Positions 1-11,224 of a stretch of 64,000 nucleotides of DNA are shown here, one piece after another (position 1 is the first letter of the stretch; each line of letters opens with the position of its first letter). The notes below the pieces were generated by a model. That model saw nothing but the letters and a program-made list of their open reading frames with translations, was not told the origin of the DNA and did no database searches. The translations under genes and the position numbers were made by a program. Origin of the DNA: Nelumbo lutea. Its lineage: Eukaryota; Streptophyta; Magnoliopsida; Proteales; Nelumbonaceae. The stretch is from NCBI GenBank assembly GCA_022828595.1, contig JAKGHH010000005.1, forward strand, positions 62,367,655 through 62,431,654. The letters are read 5' to 3'.

Positions 1-2041
1 ACTTTCAAAAAATAATATTTATTAATAATAAATTTAAAATCATAATCTATATTTATTATATAATTGTGTATACTAAACTTAATATTTATAGTATTTTAGT
101 AATTATTTATTATGTTTTGATAAATATATTTTCAATAATTATTTATAAATTTATGTTCTTGTTATTTAACAGAAATTTTTCAATAATTATTGGAGACTAA
201 ACTTCTACTATTTAACTTTTTGAATTTAATTTATTATATTTATTTTATTTTTGTATTAATTAATATTTATTAGAGATTAAACTATTATTTGAGATTATAC
301 TATTTATTGACTAATTTCATACATTTTTAGTATTTAATATATTTTTGTAATTATTGTATTTTTATTACTTATTTATTATATTTTCATGATCAATATATTT
401 TTAATAATTGTGTATTTTTTCTATAAATTTTTAATAATTATTGGAGACTAAACTACTAATATTTATTAGATATTAGCCTATTAATTTAGTTGAAATTAAT
501 AGTGTTCATGGGTTGCTTCGATTCGGTCATAGGTTGTTTGTCTTTGGCCAACCAAATCGACCTGGTCAAGTTGGGGAGTTGGTTGGTCACTTGAAACGGA
601 CTAACCATTTGTGAAAATTGGTTCACATGGGTTGTATCAATTTGAGTTGATTTTTTGTTTGGTCATTCAGCTCAAAAAATTTAAACTTAAAAAATTAAGT
701 TTGTGATATAAAATATTTTAGACTAAGAATATGAAAACTTTTCCACTTTCCTATTTAAAAAAAAATTATATTTAAAAATATAAAATATTAATATATATAT
801 CTATGGTTATATCGTTTAATTTTGGTTGGTTTACAACTGGCCAAAGCAAAATTGATCCAACCTGGTCGAGTTGGGAAATTATTGAACCAAAGCCAATTGG
901 AAATATTAGAAAACAATTGTATACTCTTATGTGTTTCTATTCTATTGTTTAGTTGTTGCTTAACAAATTATGTGCATCACACAAGTCCCCACTAGTTATT
1001 TTCATCTTCTTTTATGGCAAAAACTCTACCATAATTTGTTTTGCTTCTTTTAATGTAAAACTAGTGAGATATTAATTTCAGCTAGGGTTGTTCATCAACT
1101 TGATGAAATTAACCAACCTGATCAACTCGATCTGAGTTGGTCAGTTTTTTAGTATTTTCGATCGACTTTGGTTCAATAATTTTTCAACCCAACCAGGTTG
1201 GATCAGTTTCACTTTGGCTATTTGCAAATCAACCAAAACCACTACCTCACCATAGCTATATATTAACATTTTATATTTTATATATCATTTTTAATACAAG
1301 AAAGTGGAAAAATTATAGATTTCCTAGTCTAAAATGTTTTATGTCATAAATTTATTTTTTAATAATGTCATTTTAATTTTTAAAATTCAAATTTAATTTT
1401 TACGTTTAAATCTTTTGAATTAACTAACCAAATAAATAATTGACTCAAATCGATACAAGCCAAGTGGATCAATTTTCACAAATGGTCAATCAGTTTCAAG
1501 TGACCAACTCCCTAACCTGATTTGGTCCATTTGGTTGGCCAAACAGCCTACAACTAAACCAAATTGACCCGAGAACACTCCTAATTTCAGCTAAATTAAT
1601 AGTATAATCTCTAATAAAAAACAATAATTTAATCTCCAATAATTATTGAAAAGTAATAGAGAAAATGCACAATTATTGAAAATATATTGATGATGAAAAA
1701 TACAACAAATACAATAAATACTAAAGAATATATTAAATTAGTCAATAATTAGTACAATATCTAATATTAATCAATAAATTATAACAAAAATACAATAACT
1801 ACAATAAATTAAATTTAAAAAGTTGAATAATAGTAGTTTAATAACCAATAATTATTGAATTTTTTTAAATAACAAAACAAAAGTAAATTTATACATAATT
1901 ATTGAAAATATATTTATCACAAAAAACAAAAAATAGTTACTGAAATATAATAAATATTAATTTTAGTATATATAATTAAATAATAAATATATATTAAGAT
2001 TTTAAAATTATTATTAATAAATATTAATTTTTTGAAAGTTG
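1..2041. repeat. Long imperfect inverted repeat (foldback-like element)
   Basis: Bases 1 to about 912 recur in reverse complement at about 1150-2041, around a loop of about 240 bases. Checkpoints: TTGGCCAACCAAAT at 544-557 matches its complement at 1529-1542; GATCCAACCTGGT at 854-866 matches its complement at 1192-1204; ACTTTCAAAAAAT at position 1 matches the complement of the segment ending at 2041. The arms differ by substitutions and small indels. The left end coincides with the window edge, so the element may start further left and its target duplication cannot be judged. No coding sequence is seen inside. It could be a foldback or MULE-type foldback transposon, or two head-to-head copies of one element. 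Confidence 0.8.
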
Positions 2042-2774
2042 TTTTCTCAAATTAATAATTGATATAAGTGAAATTAGTCATTTACAATATTATTTATTTA
2101 TTTAAATAAACCATTATTTATATTTTGAAATATTAATTATTTATTGAATTTAATAATCCAAAAAATTATAATTTATACTTCTTTACATAATTTAATTATT
2201 AAATTTGTAAAATATTAAATTATTATTAATTTCAATATTATGTTGTTATTATTTTTCTACGTTTAAGATTTTTTTTAAATTAATTACATAATTCCGTTAT
2301 TTAAATTATTTAAAATCTAGTTATGTTAAATATTTCATTATTTAAAACATTTAGTTATTTAAATATTTAAATAATATGTAAAATATTTGAATTTTGTTGT
2401 TATTTTAATTTTATTTATTTTAAAGCTATTACAAAATTATTTATCTATTTTTAATATTTTGTTATTTAGGATATTTAGTTTTTGAAATATTGAAATAATA
2501 TTTTATTTTTTATGTTAAATTTTTTTCTTTGAATTAAATTTAAATTGAATAATCCAAAAAATCATAATTTATATTGTTAGTACATAATTTCGTGATGAAC
2601 TTTGTAAAAATATAAAATTATTAATAATATAAATATTATTAAATCTATTAGAATTATTTTTTGTGTTTTTAATAAATATTTTAATGTAATTATATAATTT
2701 CTTTAGAATATTTAAGTAATTTAAAAATATTTTAATTCAAACTTTCTTTAGATAGATCTATATTTATATCTATA
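2042..2774. other. AT-rich intergenic DNA
   Basis: Very AT-rich sequence without a usable reading frame. I see no gene or structured element here. Confidence 0.6.
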
Positions 2775-3148
2775 TCTATACTATCTATAAAAGAGCAAAT
2801 GCCCCTTCTTTATGGAATTTTCATTGGACTCTTTTTATCCCCCTTGTCTAAGCATACAACGAGCTAAAGAGGCTATATATGTCATTTACTCTCACTTTAG
2901 AAACTGTCCACTTATAACCGTTCTGCCCACTTATAACTATTTAGAAACTGCCCATAAATTATAAGTAGTTCTAGTTAACTAGAATCATAAACATAGTAGC
3001 CAATTAGGTGTTATTTATCAAAATTCATGGGTGGGTTTTGATTTGTCAAAACTCTTTCCATACCATATCTTTTATGCATCATAGAGTTCCCTGAGTAGTT
3101 TTTTCTTATAGATATTGCCATGTGCAAATGCACGTACATGTTTACTAA
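2775..3148 (+). mobile_element. Possible small non-autonomous Helitron
   Basis: The segment begins with TCTATACTATCTATAAAAG directly after an A. It ends with a small hairpin (GTGCA-AA-TGCAC, 3122-3133) followed 11 bases later by CTAA, directly before a T. A-TC...CTRR-T borders with a subterminal 3' hairpin are the diagnostic ends of Helitrons, which leave no target duplication. At 374 bp it encodes nothing. It is less AT-rich than its surroundings. The call rests on end structure only. Confidence 0.5.
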
Positions 3149-3168
3149 TATAGATAAAAAGTGGGGGA

Positions 3169-3302
3169 GAGGATAAATAGGAATTAGAGATAATTTAGGA
3201 GATAAATAGGAATTAGAGATAACTTAGGAGAAAGTGGGAGAGGTAGTTTAGGAGAAATTATAGGAGTGAAGATTATTTAGGTTATTGGGAATGTGTATGT
3301 GT

Positions 3303-3333
<31 letters not shown>

Positions 3334-3500
3334 CATGTCATTGGTTGTTTCAAAAATGATAGGGAATTAAAAAGTAAAAAAATAAAAAAAAGAGAAAATT
3401 GGAGCGATCTTTATTTTAATAATATTTATTATGCATATGTATGTGTATATTTATGTATGTATGTATGTATGTATATATGTACATGTGTGTATGTAATGTG
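3169..3500. repeat. Cluster of short tandem and simple repeats
   Basis: Two near-identical copies of a unit of about 28 bases (GATAAATAGGAATTAGAGAT core) lie at 3169-3230. A (GT)n(GA)n microsatellite follows at about 3295-3334, and an (ATGT)n tract at about 3430-3480. No gene is seen. Confidence 0.75.
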
Positions 3501-3649
3501 ATGACATGACATGATCTAACCCTTGACCCAGAGACAAAAATATTTCAGCGTCTCAGTTAGTTTTTTAAAACATTCTAGGCTGCAATTCAGACAGGGTGAG
3601 TTGGATTAAGGCCTAAGGGTAAACCCAGGCCCAACCCTAAGCTTAAAAA

Positions 3650-3965
3650 AACGGGCTCAACCCAACCCAACCCAACCCATCTGGATCCTTACCATAAAAG
3701 TTTGCGTGTGAGCCCACAACCAACTTCACCTACAAGGGTCTCAACTAATCAGGCCTGGCCCAAGCCCTGATGTACCAAGGTGTGGACTTAGTTCAATGGG
3801 GCCCAGGTTTGATAGGTTCGGGTTTTGTTCTCTCTTTAATATCTGTGGCAGAGCTAGCTAAAAATCGGTTACTATTATCCTTAACAGAAGATTCTACAAA
3901 AATCTACTTGAATTAGCTTTGGGTTGAGGATTGGGTCTTGGTGTAGTGAACTATAAATATAGGGT
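3650..3965. repeat. Dispersed repeat, copy A
   Basis: The sequence from GAGCCCACAACCAACTTCAC through GGGTCTCAACTAATCAGG, then a TGGGTTGAGGATTGGGT-like tail, recurs in the same orientation at 22985-23275 with scattered substitutions. A short (AACCC)n run precedes it at about 3657-3680. No frame is open. It is probably part of a dispersed element, class unknown. Confidence 0.6.
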
Positions 3966-4219
3966 CCATTTGGTTTTCAATCAAATCTAATATATATATA
4001 TAGACACATTTTGATTAGTGGTAGTTCAAGAACAGAACCCACTAGACATGTGCCAAATTCTAATTAGTGGTAGGAATCTCCCACTAACATGGAGAGTGGG
4101 GCCTACCACCATGCAGAGTTGTGAGAAGTAGGAATCTCCCACTTTCAATCCTTTCCTAAAAAAAGGAAATTGTGTTATTAATTAATATTAACTACTAAAC
4201 TAATTAATTAATTCAAGTT

Positions 4220-5300
4220 ATTGATTACTAATAATAATAAATGTTAACTACTTCTAATTAATTAATTACAACTATTAATTAATAATAACAATTATTATAA
4301 TTACAAATTAATTAATGTTAACTACTTCTAAATAATTAATTCCAGCTATTAATTACCAATAATAATTACTGACTGATAATAATTAATTACTCAAAATTAT
4401 TTCTTAGAATAATTACTGTTAATACTTAATTACTGATAATTTATTACTCATAATATTGCTCATTATTAATTCAAAATGATGATCAATTAATGATAATTAA
4501 TAAATATTTTCATAATGGTAATTAATAATTCGGAAATAATCATTTCATATTTATATTAACTCATATTAATCATTTTGAAAATAAATATTTAATGTTAATT
4601 ATTTATATTATAATTATTATCAGAAATTATAATTCATACATTTATATGAAAGAATTCATTATATTATTATAAGTAATTATAATTAATAATATAATATTAG
4701 TTAATTTAATTATGTTATTATTATTATTATCAATAATTATAATTAATTATTACTAATACTAATGATGATAATTATTACTTTGGAATGTTAACTAATTAAT
4801 GATAATTAATAAGTATTTTAACAATGTTAATTATTAATTCAGATATAATCATTTTATATTAATATTAATTCATATTAATTATTTTATAAATATATAATTA
4901 GTGTTACTTATTTACATTATTATTATTACAAGTAATTATAATTAATACTATTTTTATAATTAATTCTATTATTATCCTCCAATAAATACTCCATTTAGTG
5001 AAAGTTAAATTATAAAACTTTCTATTATTCAATATTGTTAAACTTAAAGAATTATAAAAGCAAATGTTATTTTACGAATTAACTAAAAATCATATTTATA
5101 ACAAATTAATTACTTAATAAAAATAAAAAGAAAAATAAAATAATAATAGTAGTAATAATAATAATACTTTAATATTACTGATTTCAAAATCAATACACAC
5201 ATAATAAGAATATATTATTAGTTAATAATAATATAGTACTTATTATTATTGCTGATTTCATAATTATTAATATATTAATAATACTGATCATTATTAAAAA
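4220..5300. repeat. AT-rich duplicated block, copy 1
   Basis: Extremely AT-rich sequence whose order of words is repeated about 1.32-1.39 kb downstream (5640-6640). Shared landmarks include TTCATAATGGTAATTAATAA (about 4510 and 5834), TAATTAGTGTTACTTATTTA (about 4897 and 6284) and AAAATCAATACAC (about 5187 and 6526). The long shared order makes chance similarity from base composition unlikely. Confidence 0.7.
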
Positions 5301-5639
5301 AAGTTAATAGAAAATTTTAATTACTTAAAATTATTTGCTGAAATTACCCATTTTATTTCGGATAGATAATTAATTAATAATTTTAACTTCCTAAAATTAT
5401 TATTTACTAAATAATTTTAAATACTCTTTGATTAACGACCTTATTTTTGAATAATTGGTTTTTTATGTAAAATAATTTTTCATTTGCAATGCTAACCATT
5501 TTATTTTTCTCTTATTTAGTTTTTCAAAAGATGAAAGAATAAATTAATGATATTTACCTATTTTTATCAAATTTTATATTTATCAAGTTGCTGTCATTGA
5601 TGATGGCGATGATGATGACTCAACCTTTTGAAAGAATGG

Positions 5640-6640
5640 GGTACTAATAATAATGAATGACTTCTAATTAATTAATTTCAGCTATCAATTACTAATAAGG
5701 ATAACTCACTGATAATAATTAGTTGTTGATAATAATTTATTATGATAATTATTGCTAATACTTAATTTTTTATATTAAATAGTTACTGATAATATTTCTC
5801 ATTATTAATTCATAATGATAATTAATAACGATTTTCATAATGGTAATTAATAATTCGAAAATAGTCATTTCATATTTATATTAACTCATATTAATAATTT
5901 TGAAAATAAATATTTAATGTTAATTATTTATATTAGAATTATTTTCAGAAATTATAATTCATACATTTATATGAAATAATTAATTATATTATTATTATCT
6001 GTAATTATAATTAATATTATATTAATTTATATATTTATATATTTATTATTATTGTCAATAATTATAATTAATTATTACTAATAATAATGATTTTTTAAAA
6101 AATTAATTATTGATTATAATTATTTACTGATAATTAGTTCCTTAATTATAACAATGATAATTATTACTTCGGAATGTTAATTAATTAATGATAATTAATA
6201 AGCATTTTAATAATGTCAATTATTAATCAGGATAAAATCATTTTATATTTATATTAATTCATATTAATTATTTTATAAATATATAATTAGTGTTACTTAT
6301 TTACATTATTATTATTATAAGTAATTATAATTAATACTATTATTATTCTCCAATAAATATTTCATTTGGTTAAAGTTAAATTATAAACTTTCAATTATCC
6401 ATTATTGTTAAACAAAAAGAAATATAAAAGCAATTATTATTTCAGGAATTAACTAAAAATCATAATTATAACAAATTAATTATTTCATAATAATAATAAT
6501 AGTAATAATTTAATATTACTAATTTCAAAATCAATACACGCATAATAAGAATATATTATTAGTAAATAATAGTAATGATAATATACTTATTATTATTATT
6601 GATTTCATAATTATTAATATATTATTAATCTATATTACTC
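5640..6640. repeat. AT-rich duplicated block, copy 2
   Basis: Direct-orientation partner of the block at 4220-5300, with the same landmarks in the same order and with indels. About 340 bases separate the copies. No coding sequence is seen. Confidence 0.7.
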
Positions 6641-8984
6641 AATAAAGACATGGAATAAAAAAATATTCAAATTGCTGCTAAATGAATGAACTAAAAATCT
6701 ATGAGTATTCTAATTGACTTGAATTTGACACGTCAACATGCCCAGAATTATAATTTCAACCTACATTTCCTATTTCTATCTCCCAATTCCCATAATTCAA
6801 GCATACCATTATGTTATATACATGTTTTCTACCTTTTTTCTAAAGATAAATTCTAGCCAGTCTACGTGCACTGTGGAGAGCTTAGACTTAAAATCCGTAA
6901 CCATGATCAACCAAAAGAAGCATTGCCACTTAACTTGGAGGTGACTTCCATACTTAGGATAGTCTCATTATTCTCCTTTCTTTCATGTTTCCTCTGTTGG
7001 ATGGGCATTGAAGTCCTAATTAAATTATTAATTGATTGTAGCCATACATGATGATTTGATTGTAGTTATAAATTTTTCATCTCTTACTTCAGAGGATGGA
7101 TGCATCTGCAAATGTTGTTTGGCATGGATTGTTTTTCTTAGCATCTCTTTGAATGATTTTCTACCTTTTTTGTCTCTTTGAATGGATATCATTTAAATGC
7201 TTTTTATCCATTCATATGTCCCTAAATATTAAGCAATTTTGATGATATTGTTGTAAACATCCATATAATTTTACTATTTTATAAATAGATTAATGATTTC
7301 AAAGTTATTGATACTTTTTGGGGGGTGGGTTGCTCAATAGGACATTGATTTTTTATTGTTAAATAGTAAATTTCAAATTAAATGATACTGTAGTTGCCCC
7401 TTACTTAGTATGGGGTCATTGTCTAGATAAAACATGGTAAGTCTCTTAAAACAAATAAATAGACTACTTTAATGTCTATTATAAATAATTAAATAATTAA
7501 ATAATTCAAATTAAATCAAATAATTACTTGCTGAAAATTACCGAATTAAGTAAATAATAATAACAATAATTATTTATAGAAATAATTAATAATAATAATA
7601 ATAATCAGCAAATACTTAATTAAGTAAATAATAAAAAATGAAATAACAATCATCAATTATCATTAATGTTTATTCAAAGCATGCCCCATAATAATTACCG
7701 AATACAGTAATTAAACCTTAAATAAGAATCAATGTTTATTAACAGTCGTTAAAATTGTTAAGCCAAATCATTAATGTTTATTCTTAAATGCAAAATATGA
7801 ATTAACAAAATCTATTATATAATAATTATAGTCGGTTGGAAAAAATATTTTAAGTAAATATTTAAATAATTACAAATTTAGTTAATATTATTACTATATA
7901 ACAAAAAATTTAAATTAATAATAATAAGAAGAAGAATGGTTAAATTAGAGTAATAAATGGTTCAAGTTGAATTTAGTGACCCGTATAATTTTATGGGTTT
8001 GACATATAAGAGTCAATTTATGTGGACCCGTAGACTATATGAGTGCCTTAAAAAATGGTAGTTTATAAACAATAATAAAAGTGGTAATAAAAATCATTAA
8101 TGTTTATATATAATTTGTTTGATTCAAATAGGAATCAAAATAGAATTTAAAATCAGCAGGAACGGGATTTTATTCCCAAGGGAGGGGGAGTGAATGGCCA
8201 TTCCCTCAAATGAAAGAATGCCATTCCACCAGGAATGGTGATGAGATTCATATTCTGTCCAACCAAATAGCTGAAATTGAAATAACATATTCCAATTCCA
8301 ATTCCATACCCCTATTCCCCTGAACCAAATAAACCCTTAGAGAGTTTTCAACTCCCTTCCTACTTTCAAGTGGGAGAGATTAACTTATCAAAGGTGAATG
8401 CAATGAATTCAGATATCACCCCAATAGCCATCGCATGTAGTCATGCATTGGGAACATCTTCCTTGTCCTTCATGGCGAGATGTTCTCGATGTACAGCTGT
8501 AATGGTTGTTTGGACCCTGTGTTTGGACCAAATCTGGACTCACATTGCAATTGTAAGTTTGTAACGGTTGTTTACATTTATAAAATACAAGTATGAATTT
8601 CAACTTATTTCCTTCTTCTCTAGGTCTAGGCCTCTAGAGTTGCACATGGGCTAGCCTCTCCTAAGACTTGGACTCATGACATGACCCAAGCCTAGATCTA
8701 AATATTTATGTTGGAGGGAGATTCAAAATTTCAAGAATTTCTCAATTCCCTCTCTCGTTTCGAGTTTTTGTCTTTTTCTCTTCTTACACTTGAGTGCATG
8801 GGAAGACTCTATATATATATATATATATATAGTTTTGATCTCTCTATGGGTAGGGACCCATATGAGGAAAGCACTATAGAGATCCCATGCATGTGAGGGA
8901 GGGGGGGTTGAGGGTGCTTTTCACACATGCGCACCGAGCCGGGTCGTGGTGCGTGTGCGTGATGCACCGAATCGATTTTGTTTT
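6641..8984. other. Intergenic DNA without a recognised gene
   Basis: AT-rich DNA with short chance frames only. A (TA)n run lies at about 8811-8831. The stretch about 8150-8335 is rich in GGAATGG/CCATTCC words in both orientations, as in small MITE-like repeats, but I could not define ends. Confidence 0.5.
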
Positions 8985-9480
8985 TACTAGATTAATTGTT
9001 TTGACTTTTAAATTTTGAATTTATTTTTGAATATCTTTAGGTTCTTGTCTTTTTCCTTTCTGTGTCTCTTCGAACAGGTGCACTGTTCTGAAGAGGCACT
9101 TGTCTGAACGGACACCTTTGTGTCCATTCGGGTTTGAAAACACTCTATAAAAGGAGTGTTGGTTAACCAAATCTACACACACCATTTTTACATTTTCAAC
9201 AATCTTCTCTTCACTGTCTTCTCTGCAAATATGTGCATCATCTCTTTGTGGTTCGCGGAGGTCTGGTAAGCGAGTGCACACCTACCAATGGCCTGTGGGC
9301 TGTTTTATCTTGGCGATCGATTTGCGATCACCCGACTGCACCGTAGGGGGCAAATGCGATTTTAAGGAGAGTGACCAAATGGCACGACTCAACCCTCGTT
9401 CTCTCAGTTTCATAGTCCTGCAACACCACACTCCTGCAAATTCTCGGTTTAGAAAACAATTACCGATAAGTTCCATGTGA
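8985..9480 (+). repeat. Possible LTR remnant
   Basis: This moderately GC-rich stretch carries a TATA box (CTCTATAAAAGGAG, about 9143-9156) followed by a pyrimidine-rich leader with TTCTCTTCACTGTCTTCTC, the layout of an LTR promoter and R region. No partner LTR, primer site or reverse transcriptase lies next to it, so it would be a solo or fragmentary LTR. The two overlapping antisense frames here do not resemble known proteins. Confidence 0.3.
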
Positions 9481-9753
9481 TTTCTTTATTATTCTCCAAC
9501 AATTTATAAAAAGTTTGGAATTAAAAAAAATCCGTTGTTTGTCTTTTTCGGTAAAAGAATATACAAATAGGTTTATGTTACAATCAATATAGGGGTGATT
9601 AAATTTTTGGTTATAAAATTTTGAGGTACCATGTCTTTCCGTCATCATAATAGACACTCGTGCCACACCTGGGCCATGCTCTATGTATTTTGTGTATGGG
9701 CCTCGCCTGTGTAATTGTAATTTTCTAAAATGAATTCCAGCATCAACGATGAC

Positions 9754-10081
9754 ATGGATCGATTTCTTCTTCCTTCCCTACTTGCTCTAGTTGCAGTTCT
9801 GTTCGTCCTCCGCCGCCACCTCCTCCTCCTTTCCAAGCAAAACAAAAAACTTGCTCCGGAAAAACAGGGAATGGCCAATCAATAATCATCGGAGAAAGTA
9901 TCGAATACCTATATCACACCGAAAGGTTGCACCAGAGAGATCCATGCTACAGAGGAAGAGTAGGTATTCATCTGAGGTCATCAAGACGTCCTTGTTCAGA
10001 GAATCCATCGCCTTCACATGTGGAGCCACGGGGAATAATAAGTTCCTCTGGATCTTCTTCAATGAGAACAACAAAACTATA
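9754..10081 (+). pseudogene. CYP716-like cytochrome P450 5' fragment (pseudogene)
   Basis: From the ATG at 9754 the frame reads a membrane anchor (MDRFLLPSLLALVAVLFVLR) and a proline-hinge-like KLAPEKQG, then stops. The next frame continues with IIGESIEYL, the expected GESxEfL motif. A third frame gives KSRYSSEVIKTSLFRESIA and then KFLWIFFNENNKT. Order and spacing match the N-terminus of CYP716/CYP88-type P450s (anchor, PPGxxGxPxIGESxEF, KYSSxVFKTSLFGE, NKFLFSNENK). At least two frameshifts and the loss of everything downstream, including the heme-binding Cys region, make it a dead fragment. In intact family members the product is an ER-bound monooxygenase, often acting on triterpenes. Confidence 0.7.
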
Positions 10082-10556
10082 ATAGCACTCAGCCCCGGCC
10101 TGAGGAGACGTCACCAACAGCTCTTAGATCCTTGTCCATGCAAGCAACCCTCTCGGCAGCGAGGACCTGACTCCTGATCCTTGGCTATTAATTAAATTAA
10201 ACACTGTCAAGTGCCGTACGTACATCGAAGCTGGAAGACCAAGTGTTGCACGTTCCAACCATGAATTTCCTTGGATCCCACTTTCGGTTCATGTCCTTAA
10301 CTGATCGAGTTATTGCTTTAATTAATTAGTAGCGGAGGGCCGGAATGCAATTGTAATATTGCTATTTACCATATAAAAAATATAATGATTTTTTAATAAA
10401 AAACTTGAAATTATAAGTAATTAAGTCAAAATCATCATGTTATCGTTTTTTAAACATTGCTTCAATAAAGCATTTCATATAAAAAAACATGATATTAAAT
10501 TTACACTTCTTAGTTCTACTTTATAGTTGTAATTTGTTTTACATCGAGAACTTCTA
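10082..10556. other. Intergenic DNA
   Basis: About the first 100 bases may be more decayed P450 sequence but cannot be aligned with confidence. The rest is AT-rich and without features. Confidence 0.4.
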
Positions 10557-10850
10557 ATTGACCCGGACGATAAAACCGTTCGGCCTGGGAGCTGTCTAGG
10601 CAACCGGTTCCGTTTTACCCCAAACCCGATCCCTAGCAAAAATCGTTGAATTAGTCAATGACCCATTGATTGGGCGGTCAAATTGTCGACCCGTTCAATG
10701 GTTTTGGCCTTTTTTATTTTTAATTATATTTTATATTTTATTTTTTGTTGTCAAAATGGGCCATCAGTTTGAATCGGACAGTCGAACCATCAACCTGAAA
10801 ACCGGTGGCCAGAACGATTCCGTTTTCAGGTTGTTTTTTCTAGATGTCAA
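10557..10850 (-). mobile_element. Mutator-like MITE copy, decayed ends
   Basis: It carries the core words of the family seen intact at 56788-57091, in reverse orientation: CAACCGGTTCCGTTTTACCCC, then GACCCGTTCAATGGTTTT, an AT-rich centre, and GAAAACCGGTGGCCAGAACG. Terminal inverted repeats and the 9-bp target duplication are not clear. Assignment is by internal similarity. Confidence 0.6.
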
Positions 10851-11224
10851 TAATTAGACGAAATTCCAAATCCTTAGAAGATAAATCCAAAAAAAGAGGT
10901 AAATCCACCAAACTAGAAAAAAACGAGGAAAAAAATCAAAAAATGGAATCCAAAGTTCTGCTTTGAGACGAATCTAAACATACATGCAATCAAAGAAAGA
11001 GAAAAAGCAAATCGTCTTATAAGAAAAAGAAACATTGCACATAAAAACCCAAAGAAACAACAAAATGGAAGAAATAAAATGGTGGTAAACCCTAAAAGTA
11101 TCTTGAAGAAAAAGACCAAACACACAAAAAAACAAAGAAAATTAAAAAATTAAAAAAAAATGAACATACCGCACACGCTCGAATAAAACGTTCAATAGAA
11201 AAAACCTTTGAATAATGAAAATCC

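Noticed and set aside
3657..3680. (AACCC)n run as telomere-like DNA
   Set aside because: It is too short and differs from the plant telomere repeat CCCTAAA.
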